This document shows positions 1 through 6,385 of a DNA stretch of 6,658 nucleotides, in pieces; within the stretch, counting starts at the first letter, position 1, and the number at the start of each line of letters is the position of its first letter. This stretch comes from Bacteroidota bacterium (GTDB lineage Bacteria > Bacteroidota > Bacteroidia > Bacteroidales > Lentimicrobiaceae): positions 1-6,658 of the forward strand of contig JAEYXG010000333.1 of NCBI GenBank assembly GCA_023428585.1, read 5' to 3'. Position numbers and translations under genes: made by a program. The notes under the pieces are model-generated. The model searched no databases. It was not told the DNA's origin and saw only the letters and a list, made by a program, of their open reading frames with translations.

Positions 1-285
1 GGTATATTCACTGTGGAAGGTGCCGCGCACAGTATTCTTGCAACAATATTAGGAGCCTTGTATGGGATACCGCTATTCCTTTGGCTGGGGAAAAAGGGAA
101 TCACCTTTGGCGTGGATGATATGGGTATTACCCTCGCCGAGACAATATACCCATATTACAGTATAGGATTGATCATAACTACCACACTATTTGTAATATT
201 ATCGGCAACTATTGTGAGCTATTTGCCAGCTAGGCGTATCTCACGGATGAAGCCTACTGATGCATTGAAAGGAAAAATACAATGA
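1..285 (+). CDS. ABC transporter permease, FtsX/LolE type (C-terminal end only)
   Basis: This is the last 94 codons of a gene whose start lies before the window; the frame is open from base 1 to the TGA at 283-285. Two hydrophobic stretches are visible, at about visible residues 9-28 (after a short E-G-A-A-H segment) and about 50-75, with a short soluble loop between them (GVDDMG). The tail has the FtsX-domain ending, a Y-L-P-A-R-R motif followed by M-K-P-T-D-A-L-K, matching the usual PAxxAxxxxPxxALR signature of MacB/LolC/LolE permeases. The protein would sit in the inner membrane and work with an ABC ATPase. Its stop overlaps the next gene's start as ATGA, so the two permeases are probably translationally coupled and form a heterodimer. 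The substrate cannot be read from this fragment. The family call is firm; the Lol-like role is inferred from the LolA-like neighbour. Confidence 0.9.
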   Translation, partial: GIFTVEGAAHSILATILGALYGIPLFLWLGKKGITFGVDDMGITLAETIYPYYSIGLIITTTLFVILSATIVSYLPARRISRMKPTDALKGKIQ

Positions 286-1556
286 TACGGTTCATACTAA
301 AGGGGTTGATGAGAGATAGGCAACGCAGCCTACTTCCGGTGATTGTGGTGTCAATAGGAGTGTTTCTTACCGTATTCATGACAGGTTGGCTTACCGGGGT
401 CTTCAAGGATATGATTGATGTAAATGCTGACTTCACTACCGGACATGTTAGGGTTATGACACAGGCATACGCTGAGAATGAAACACAAATACCCAATGAT
501 CTGGCAATTCTGGGAGCTGATGCTTTAACCAAAGAACTTATGACAAGATACCCGGAAATGGAATGGGTGAATCGAATACGATTTGGAGGTTTGATCGATA
601 TACCTGATAAAAGCGGAGAAACCCGCGCACAGGGGCAAGCGATAGGAATATCGGTTGACTTATTGTCGCCCGGCACCAAAGAACCTGAGAGAATGAATAT
701 TGTGCGATCAATAGTTCAGGGAAGGATGCCTGCTTCGCTGGGAGAAGCATTGATAAGCGATGATTTCGCTCAGAAGTTCAAGGTGAAGGTTGGTGATGAG
801 ATGACCCTGTTTGGAAATACCATGAATGGAAGCATGATGTTCAGCAACTTCAAGGTAGCAGGTACTGTTAGTTTTGGAGTAGCAATGCTTGATCGTGGTG
901 CAGTAATCATAGACTTATCGGATGCACGCGCTATTCTGGATATGCAGGATGCGTCAGGTGAAATTCTGGGCTTTTCACATGCCGGTTATTACGATGACGA
1001 GCAAGCTGCACGAATTAAATCGTCGTTTAATGCGGCATTTCTGAAGACTGATGATGAGTTTTCGCCGGTTATGTTAAGGCTTAGAGATCAGAATGGACTG
1101 GATGAATACCTGATGCTTGCCGACAGTATGAGTTTCATCATGATATTCGTGTTTGTAATGGCTATGTCGATTGTACTCTGGAACACCGGGCTGCTTGGAG
1201 GTTTGCGAAGGTATACAGAATATGGAATTCGTTTGGCCTTGGGTGAAGAAAAGTCGCACATTTATCGTACCACTATAATAGAAGCCGTGCTGATTGGAGT
1301 CATGGGTTCGATTGCCGGCACAATTATTGGATTAGCTTTCTGTGGTTATCTGCAAACCTACGGTCTTGATTTTGGTAGAGTAATGGATAATTCAAGTATG
1401 ATGATGCCGCAGAAGTTCAGAGCCTATATTACACCAAGACTCTTTTATATAGGATTTATCCCCGGTACGATTGCTATGGTGTCGGGTAATGCACTGGCAG
1501 GTTTTGCCATCTATAAAAGGAAAACTGCACGACTTTTCAAGGAGTTGGAAGTATAG
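282..1556 (+). CDS. ABC transporter permease, FtsX/MacB-LolE type
   Basis: Complete 424-residue inner membrane permease, a normal length for the LolC/LolE/MacB-like family. Topology is typical: one transmembrane helix near the N-terminus (about residues 17-40), a large periplasmic domain of the MacB core type (about 41-280), then three helices (about 282-307, 331-356 and 386-411). The loop after the second helix (about 309-330, containing E-Y-G-I-R-L-A-L-G-E) matches the FtsX-domain coupling segment that contacts the ATPase. The start is fixed by the ATGA overlap with the preceding permease. Unlike its partner, it ends in a basic tail (YKRKTARLFKELEV) without the clear PA...P..ALR signature, so the pair is asymmetric, as in LolC/LolE. 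The LolA-like gene follows 65 bases later on the same strand. Export of a lipid or lipoprotein is inferred; a drug or peptide exporter of the MacB type is the alternative. Confidence 0.93.
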   Translation: MIRFILKGLMRDRQRSLLPVIVVSIGVFLTVFMTGWLTGVFKDMIDVNADFTTGHVRVMTQAYAENETQIPNDLAILGADALTKELMTRYPEMEWVNRIRFGGLIDIPDKSGETRAQGQAIGISVDLLSPGTKEPERMNIVRSIVQGRMPASLGEALISDDFAQKFKVKVGDEMTLFGNTMNGSMMFSNFKVAGTVSFGVAMLDRGAVIIDLSDARAILDMQDASGEILGFSHAGYYDDEQAARIKSSFNAAFLKTDDEFSPVMLRLRDQNGLDEYLMLADSMSFIMIFVFVMAMSIVLWNTGLLGGLRRYTEYGIRLALGEEKSHIYRTTIIEAVLIGVMGSIAGTIIGLAFCGYLQTYGLDFGRVMDNSSMMMPQKFRAYITPRLFYIGFIPGTIAMVSGNALAGFAIYKRKTARLFKELEV

Positions 1557-1621
1557 CAATTGAATTGGATGTTCAATGTCACAATCATTTAATATGAACT
1601 AATAATTAATTAATATTTATA

Positions 1622-2365
1622 ATGCTGATAATAAAAAGAATTTTCTTCGTCCTTGCAGGAGTATTAATGGCATATTCAATGAATGCCCAGGATGCGAAAG
1701 CAATTTTACAAATGGTTGACGACAATATGTCGTCGAAGAACCGTGTATTTGAATCAACCATGACAATACATGGGAAAAGAGGCAGCCGTACCATTTCATC
1801 GCGTTCATACGCTGAGGGTGAAAAGCAGTCATTTACCGAATATTTGAGTCCAGCAAGGGAACAGGGAACCAAGATGTTGAAGTTGAAGGATCAGCTCTGG
1901 ATATATTCACCTTCAACAGATCGTACCATTCAAATATCGGGACATTTGTTAAGACAGTCAGTAATGGGTTCTGATCTTTCCTATGAAGATATGATGGAGG
2001 ATCGTAAACTTACTGATGTATATAGCGCAAAAGTAATAGATGAGGAGACATTGGAAGGACGTGAGGTCAAAGTGCTTGAACTGGTAGCCTTGGTTGATGA
2101 CCTTGCTTATTATAAGCGAAAGATGTGGATAGATACCGAAAGGTATGTCCCGCTCAAAGAGGAATTGTATGCAAAAAGCGGTCAGTTGCTGAAGCGCACC
2201 ACACTCTCTGATGTGAAGCAGTTGCAGGGCCGTTGGTTTCCATCAACAATAGTATACAAGGATATGCTGAAAGATGGGAAAGGGACGGAATTTAAAATGA
2301 CAAGCATAAAATTTGATCAGGAAATACCGGCTTATATTTTTACAAAAGCCGCCCTTAAAAAGTAG
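1622..2365 (+). CDS. LolA-like outer membrane lipoprotein-sorting protein, exported
   Basis: 247-residue protein with a signal peptide: K5-R6, a hydrophobic core at about 7-19, and a likely cleavage after A22 in the context N-A-Q-D. No lipobox cysteine is present, so it should be a soluble periplasmic protein. The mature part resembles the LolA-like COG2834 family (outer membrane lipoprotein-sorting protein), which folds as an open beta-barrel that carries lipid. Supporting features are the P-A-R-E-Q-G-T-K-M-L segment at about 77-86, L-W-I-Y-S-P-S at 92-98, the family-typical M-G-S-D-L-S-Y-E-D-M at 115-124, and W-F-P-S near 205-208. It follows two FtsX-type permeases on the same strand, so it is a plausible carrier that receives cargo from that transporter. 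The start is the only ATG that gives a complete signal peptide. Family membership is judged by motif recall; the cargo is unknown, and it is not classical LolA. Confidence 0.85.
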   Translation: MLIIKRIFFVLAGVLMAYSMNAQDAKAILQMVDDNMSSKNRVFESTMTIHGKRGSRTISSRSYAEGEKQSFTEYLSPAREQGTKMLKLKDQLWIYSPSTDRTIQISGHLLRQSVMGSDLSYEDMMEDRKLTDVYSAKVIDEETLEGREVKVLELVALVDDLAYYKRKMWIDTERYVPLKEELYAKSGQLLKRTTLSDVKQLQGRWFPSTIVYKDMLKDGKGTEFKMTSIKFDQEIPAYIFTKAALKK

Positions 2366-2380
2366 ATTCTGGCATTTTTT

Positions 2381-2408
2381 GCCTTAACTTTACGTAAAGA
2401 GTTAAGGC
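2381..2408. promoter_or_regulatory. Near-perfect palindrome abutting the AraC-family start codon
   Basis: Two 9-base arms, GCCTTAACT (2381-2389) and AGTTAAGGC (2400-2408), are exact reverse complements around a 10-base centre. Nested inside is a 12-base perfect palindrome, CTTTACGTAAAG (2388-2399), offset by one base from the outer symmetry axis. The right arm ends one base before the ATG at 2410. A run of six T lies before, not after, the structure, so it does not look like a terminator of the upstream gene. It could be an operator bound by a dimeric regulator, possibly the AraC protein itself. In a transcript reading through from upstream, it could also fold as a hairpin that blocks translation initiation. 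The symmetry is seen directly; the function is inferred. Confidence 0.6.
2385..2392 (+). promoter_or_regulatory. Candidate Bacteroidota -7 box of the AraC-family gene
   Basis: TAACTTTA matches seven of eight positions of the Bacteroidota -7 consensus TAnnTTTG. It would start transcription around 2398-2400 and leave a leader of about ten bases before the ATG. No convincing TTG-type -33 element lies 19-21 bases upstream. The box is embedded in the left arm of the palindrome at 2381-2408, so any protein bound there would compete with RNA polymerase. Confidence 0.3.
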
Positions 2409-2409
2409 T

Positions 2410-3279
2410 ATGCTCAACCTTCCATTAATAAACTTTCTAGAAGGCTCTGATACCAGGGCTTCAAGTGCTCGAATTGCCATATTTAATATAACACATGACA
2501 ATTTGCATGAAGTCCTTATTAAAGATTTGCAAGAAACTAATGTAGGAGTCTTTACAGTTTTTTGCTTGGAGGGTTTACTTGAATTTACAATAGATAGCAG
2601 GATGGTGAAGGTGAAATCGGGAACAGTTTGTTCCTTTTTCACCTTATCACCTTTCATAATCAATCAAAGCTCGCCTGATTTTTCAGGATATCTCCTTTTT
2701 GCCTCATCATATTATGTAACCACAATTGATTCACATATTGCAATTACCTATTTCCTTCATAGCTTTGAGCAACCCTTGCTTACTTTATCCCCCTCAGATA
2801 TAGATTACCTGCTTAACTTGTTGAGAATGGCAGAAATTCGCACTAGTGATTTAGATCGGGTTTTCAGTAGAGAAATCATGTATCATATTGTCATGATACT
2901 GATTTACGAATTAAGTGCAATCTATGAACGAAATCCCAGAACAGATCGAAAGATGATACAAAGTGAGATATTGCTAAGGGAATTTCTTCAATTGGTGAAT
3001 AAATACTGTGAAAAAGAGCATAATTTAAATTATTATGCATCTAAATTGTCAATTACTCCGAAGCATCTCTCAATAAAAGTAAAGGCAATTACAGGCCATA
3101 CTGCCGGAGAATGGATCGACTATATGATTGTGCTCAAGATAAAGAAAATGCTTTTAAATACATCTGCTTCACTTCAACAAATATCTGATCATTTTAATTT
3201 CCCTGATAATTCTTTTTTTGGGAAATACTTTAAAAGACATACGGGCATGACTCCGAAGTCATTCAGAATGCAGAAATAG
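2410..3279 (+). CDS. AraC/XylS-family transcriptional regulator
   Basis: 289-residue one-component regulator with a C-terminal AraC-type DNA-binding domain of two helix-turn-helix units. The first is at about residues 205-229 (Y-A-S-K-L-S-I-T-P-K-H-L-S, then K-A-I-T-G). The second is at about 254-286 (I-S-D-H-F-N-F-P-D-N-S-F-F-G-K-Y-F-K-R-H-T-G-M-T-P-K-S-F-R), with the family's closing G-x-T-P-x-x-F-R. The N-terminal 170 residues should form the cupin-like ligand or dimerisation domain; beta-rich stretches at about 45-85 fit, but the ligand is not recognisable. ATG 2410 is the only methionine start before residue 65, and no Shine-Dalgarno site is visible. The gene sits 44 bases after the LolA-like gene on the same strand. 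It is GC-poor compared with its neighbours: four sampled 60-base rows total 70 G+C of 240, against 85 of 180 in three rows of the upstream permease. This suggests different ancestry. Its target may be itself or the cassette upstream. Confidence 0.93.
   Translation: MLNLPLINFLEGSDTRASSARIAIFNITHDNLHEVLIKDLQETNVGVFTVFCLEGLLEFTIDSRMVKVKSGTVCSFFTLSPFIINQSSPDFSGYLLFASSYYVTTIDSHIAITYFLHSFEQPLLTLSPSDIDYLLNLLRMAEIRTSDLDRVFSREIMYHIVMILIYELSAIYERNPRTDRKMIQSEILLREFLQLVNKYCEKEHNLNYYASKLSITPKHLSIKVKAITGHTAGEWIDYMIVLKIKKMLLNTSASLQQISDHFNFPDNSFFGKYFKRHTGMTPKSFRMQK
2604..2651. repeat. Long inverted repeat (hairpin) inside the AraC-family gene
   Basis: Nested complementary arms share nearly one axis: GGTG (2604-2607) with CACC (2648-2651), AAGGTGAAA (2608-2616) with TTTCACCTT (2637-2645), and GGAACA (2620-2625) with TGTTCC (2629-2634) around a GTT loop. 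That makes 19 Watson-Crick pairs within 48 bases, interrupted only by a 2-base bulge and a small internal loop. It covers about codons 65-81 of the regulator. The protein remains an ordinary sensor-domain strand, so the structure is carried within a normal coding sequence. Role unknown. Confidence 0.6.
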
Positions 3280-3293
3280 TCATCCTGGATTAA

Positions 3294-5435
3294 TTAAAGG
3301 TTTGTGTCAAAATACTCCGAAATCTTTCGAAATAAATGAGCCCTGTCAATACCTCCAACATTATGTTCATGTGTTGGATAGACAAAATAGTCAAGCTGCT
3401 TCTTGTTCTCAATACATGCTCTCACAAAATCTAGGCTTTGTTGCCAAACGACAGTATTATCGATGCCCCCGTGTATGATAAGCAACTTGCCCTCCAACTG
3501 GCCTGCGCGTTCAATAAGGCTAGCTGACTTGTACCCTTCAGGATTCTGCTCGGGAGTATCCATATATCGCTCACCATACATAATTTCATAGTATTTCCAA
3601 TCACATACCGGGCCACCGGCAGTAGCCACCTTGAATATATTAGGATAAGTAAGCTTGAGGTTTACAGTCATAAATCCACCATAACTCCATCCATCCACAC
3701 CGATACGGTTGGTATCTACAAAAGGCAATGTTAGCAGGTATTCCACTCCTTTCATTTGGTCAGCCATTTCAGCAACCCCTAAATTCCTATGTATAATGCT
3801 CTCGAAATCAAAGCCCCTGTTGGCTGACCCCCTATTGTCGAGTGTGAAAACAACGTAACCTTTCTGTGCCATATATTGCAGGAACAAACCTCCACTCATC
3901 CACGTGTCGGTAACCAATTGTGCGTGAGGCCCACCATAAACATAAATAAATACAGGATATTTCTTCGAAGCATCGAAATTTGCCGGTTTAATAAGCCGGC
4001 AAAATAGATCTGTGGTTCCATCAGCCGATTTAATGGTGAAAATGTTGGTTTCACCAAGTGAATATTCAGTCAATGGATTTTCCGACTTGTTTAGTTCTTT
4101 GGTATTGCCGGTTTTTACATCTACCAGTAAGGACACTGAAGGTGTTGTCAAGTTACTGTATGTAGTTATAAAATATTTCCCATCAGTACGAACCAAGGGC
4201 CGGTGAGTGCCACTATTGTTTGTTAGCTGCCTGTGTTTGCCGGTTTTAAGGTTGAGATAATAAAGATGCTCGCCAATTGCAGAAGCTTCAGATGAGGTAT
4301 AGAAAATGCCTTTTGCTGAATCATCATAACCAAGAATGCTATTAACCATCCAGTTGCCTGATGTGAGTTGTTTTACGAGACTTCCACTAATATCATACAG
4401 ATACAAATGGTTGAATCCATCATGCTGACTCTGCCAAATAAACTGGTCATCATTGCCTGGAATAAACAACATTGGATTTAGGGGCTCTACATAGCGGTCA
4501 TTCTTTTCTTCAAAAAGTGTTTTTATGTAGTTGCCGGTGTTCACATCATACTGGTTAAGTTTTAAGTGGTTTTGATCGCGGTTAAGAATTGCAATAAATA
4601 AGTATTGTTGGTCAGGACTCCAGGCTATGTTTGTGAGGTATTGTTCTTTAGGCTCACCAGTATTAAGATACACTGTCTGTTTATTATTGATATTGTATAT
4701 TCCTACGGTGACATGGTGACTTGCCATTCCGGCCATGGGATACCTAATGTTATTGAGTTCTGCAACACGGGCGGTAACATCAACCAATGGGTATTCAGTT
4801 ACCATGGATTCATCCATTCGATAAAATGCCAGCAAATTACCTGCGGGAGACCAGAAAGTGCCTTTGCTAATTCCAAATTCATTACGATGAACAGTTTGCC
4901 CATATACTATGCCTTTGTTCTGGTCTTCCGCCACCACAATTTCCTTGCTTCCATCAGAGATATATAGTCCGTTTTCAACAGTATAGGCCAAATATCCATT
5001 AACAGGCGCTGCATCAGCATTGGCAGCTTTAGCAGGTAAGCTATGATTTATGGACATTATTCCATCTTTCCATGACTTTGCAAGGTTTATTGAATAATAG
5101 TCATTATCAATGCTGAACTGCATGGTTGTTCCGTCCAGCCAGTTGATATATGGTATTCTTTTTACCGTTTCTTTGCCTGCCCTAGTTAATAGTTCATTAA
5201 ACTTCCCAAGTGTAACAAGTGTATCTCTTTGGTCATTATTGACATGGCCTCTCAGAATAGCATTGGGAACCTGCCATGTGTAAAAACCTGTGTTGCCCTG
5301 CCATTTGAGATTAATGAGTGTAGTTGGATAGAGCTTTCTATTGGCCATTATTTCTTCCGGGACTAGCATTTTGTCCTGTGCGAAGACAAAGGATAATTGT
5401 AAAGCAAGGAGAAGGGTAGTAAGCAGTTTGTTCAT
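3294..5435 (-). CDS. ptpA: Prolyl tripeptidyl peptidase (S9 family, DPP-IV-like), secreted
   Basis: 713-residue serine peptidase that should remove tripeptides with proline in third position from free N-termini (EC 3.4.14.12). A signal peptide covers residues 1-19, with likely cleavage in F-A-Q. Residues ~30-470 form the DPP-IV-type beta-propeller, with recurring D-V-x-T-G-N/K turns at about 297, 395 and 439; residues ~485-713 are the alpha/beta-hydrolase. The triad is visible: S584 in G-W-S-Y-G-G, D659 in H-G-G-I-D, H691 in H-E-H-N-V. E186 (R-N-E-F-G-I) and E617 (Y-Y-E-I-M-Y) match the two glutamates that bind the substrate amino group in P. gingivalis PtpA. From memory those residues are S603, D678, H710, E205 and E636, and all five spacings agree (a constant offset of 19). 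This separates it from classical DPP-IV, which has an adjacent Glu-Glu pair. No C-terminal type IX sorting domain is seen. It follows the GGGPS gene by 13 bases and is probably co-transcribed with it. No lesion is seen. Confidence 0.93.
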   Translation of the reverse strand: MNKLLTTLLLALQLSFVFAQDKMLVPEEIMANRKLYPTTLINLKWQGNTGFYTWQVPNAILRGHVNNDQRDTLVTLGKFNELLTRAGKETVKRIPYINWLDGTTMQFSIDNDYYSINLAKSWKDGIMSINHSLPAKAANADAAPVNGYLAYTVENGLYISDGSKEIVVAEDQNKGIVYGQTVHRNEFGISKGTFWSPAGNLLAFYRMDESMVTEYPLVDVTARVAELNNIRYPMAGMASHHVTVGIYNINNKQTVYLNTGEPKEQYLTNIAWSPDQQYLFIAILNRDQNHLKLNQYDVNTGNYIKTLFEEKNDRYVEPLNPMLFIPGNDDQFIWQSQHDGFNHLYLYDISGSLVKQLTSGNWMVNSILGYDDSAKGIFYTSSEASAIGEHLYYLNLKTGKHRQLTNNSGTHRPLVRTDGKYFITTYSNLTTPSVSLLVDVKTGNTKELNKSENPLTEYSLGETNIFTIKSADGTTDLFCRLIKPANFDASKKYPVFIYVYGGPHAQLVTDTWMSGGLFLQYMAQKGYVVFTLDNRGSANRGFDFESIIHRNLGVAEMADQMKGVEYLLTLPFVDTNRIGVDGWSYGGFMTVNLKLTYPNIFKVATAGGPVCDWKYYEIMYGERYMDTPEQNPEGYKSASLIERAGQLEGKLLIIHGGIDNTVVWQQSLDFVRACIENKKQLDYFVYPTHEHNVGGIDRAHLFRKISEYFDTNL
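3979..4003. repeat. Short GC-rich inverted repeat inside ptpA
   Basis: TTTGCCGG (3979-3986) and CCGGCAAA (3996-4003) are exact complements separated by nine bases that can add two more A-T pairs. It encodes about residues 478-486, the junction between the propeller and the hydrolase domain. One arm resembles the AAACCGGCAA strings that encode the propeller's T-G-N/K turns elsewhere in the gene, so codon use explains part of the pattern. There is no T tract and no reason to call it a terminator. Confidence 0.4.
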
Positions 5436-5448
5436 ATTATTATGACGT

Positions 5449-6222
5449 TTATAGATTAAGATTGGAATGAGGTTTATTTGTTACCCGAACATCTCTGAGG
5501 GCGGAGGCGATTTCAGCTATGACAGTAGGTTTCTTCTCGACAATATTACCGATAACTATTACATCAGCCCCGGCAACAGCACTTTTCTGTGCGAGCTCAG
5601 GAGTTGAAATTCCACCGCCAACAATAAGTGGAATGTCGATGCTTTGGCTTACATGTTGAATCATGGAGGCAGAAACAGGATGAATGGCACCACTTCCGGC
5701 ATCCATGAAAATAAGTTTAAGACCAAGCATTTCTCCTGCCATGGCTGTGCACATTGCAATATCATCCTTATCGGCAGGTATGGGACTTGAATTACTCATG
5801 TAGGAGACGGCAGTCGGCTTCCCGCTTTCAACAAGCATGTAACCGGTACCAATAACCTCTACATTGCTGAGCTTTAGGTAAGGCGCCGCCACAACATGAC
5901 GACCGATAAGCATTTCGGGATTTCGGCCCGATATAAGCGACAGGAAGAGCATGGCATCGGCACGATAGCTCATCTGTAACGTATTGCCTGGGAATAGCAC
6001 TACCGGTATCCCCGACAGATCTTTAATTGTTTTTATACAATTATCCAATCCATTATTTACGAGTAAGCTGCCTCCCACAAAGAAATAGTCAACCTTGTTA
6101 TCTGCACCCAGCAGGGCAATTTGTTTCAGCTTTGAATCATCGGTTTTATCAGGATCAATAAGCACAGCCAACTGCTTTCTTCCTTCTTGCCTTGTATTGG
6201 AAATTAATTTTAATATACTCAT
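5449..6222 (-). CDS. Geranylgeranylglyceryl/heptaprenylglyceryl phosphate synthase family (GGGPS)
   Basis: 257-residue TIM-barrel prenyltransferase of the GGGPS/PcrB family. The family joins a polyprenyl diphosphate to sn-glycerol-1-phosphate by an ether bond, in the cytosol or at the inner membrane face. Motifs in order: L-I-D-P-D-K (21-26, diphosphate and magnesium end), F-V-G-G-S (48-52), F-P-G-N (77-80) followed by the long Q-M-S-Y-R-A-D-A and L-I-S-G-R-N-P-E stretch (83-103), Y115-L-K-L-S, V-I-G-T-G-Y-M-L-V-E (123-132), S-Y-M-S-N-S-S-P-I-P (140-149), M-D-A-G-S-G-A (173-179), and the phosphate-binding V-G-G-G-I (201-205) with I-G-N-I-V-E (224-229). Length and motifs fit the group II enzymes reported from archaea and Bacteroidota. 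Prenyl chain length cannot be judged by eye. ATG 6222 opens a normal N-terminus. The gene leads the minus-strand pair and is divergent from ahcY. No glycerol-1-phosphate dehydrogenase is in the window. Confidence 0.92.
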   Translation of the reverse strand: MSILKLISNTRQEGRKQLAVLIDPDKTDDSKLKQIALLGADNKVDYFFVGGSLLVNNGLDNCIKTIKDLSGIPVVLFPGNTLQMSYRADAMLFLSLISGRNPEMLIGRHVVAAPYLKLSNVEVIGTGYMLVESGKPTAVSYMSNSSPIPADKDDIAMCTAMAGEMLGLKLIFMDAGSGAIHPVSASMIQHVSQSIDIPLIVGGGISTPELAQKSAVAGADVIVIGNIVEKKPTVIAEIASALRDVRVTNKPHSNLNL

Positions 6223-6242
6223 AATTCACGACTAATAGGGCA

Positions 6243-6250
6243 CGAAAATA
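6243..6250 (-). promoter_or_regulatory. Weak candidate -7 box for the GGGPS-ptpA pair
   Basis: Read on the minus strand this is TATTTTCG, seven of eight positions of the Bacteroidota TAnnTTTG -7 consensus. It lies 20 bases before the GGGPS start codon, which allows a short leader. No clear TTG -33 element is seen at the expected distance, so this is a placement guess in an AT-rich region. Confidence 0.25.
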
Positions 6251-6385
6251 AGGAATAATAGATTATCAGAAAGGAAATTGTGATGAATAAGCCAAGATGG
6301 CAACTGGCAGATAAGCTTAAACATCAACGGATGGTTGGTTAGGAAAGGACATAGCTTTCTCAGCTTATTGTATTATTATAATTCA

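Noticed and set aside
254..679. 141-codon open frame on the minus strand
   Set aside because: It lies across the end of one permease and the start of the next, both of which have clear family motifs; its product has no recognisable features.
1559..1577. Inverted repeat ATTGAA/TTCAAT after the second permease, considered as a terminator
   Set aside because: Only six AT-rich pairs and no T tract follow it; the LolA-like gene probably continues in the same transcript.
2344..2380. Possible terminator: AAAAGCC ... GGC followed by A and six T after the LolA-like gene
   Set aside because: Only about three strong pairs around a 20-base loop; the T run is suggestive but the stem is too weak to call.
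2355..2663. 102-codon open frame on the minus strand opposite the AraC start
   Set aside because: It is antisense to a strongly supported regulator, and its low-complexity product looks like an effect of AT-rich sequence.
4605..4967. 120-codon plus-strand open frame inside ptpA
   Set aside because: It is antisense to the conserved propeller region of the peptidase and has no domain or start signal.
6311..6368. ATAAGCT/AGCTTAT inverted repeat in the divergent intergenic region
   Set aside because: Seven-base AT-rich arms 44 bases apart are expected by chance, and no further symmetry supports an operator.
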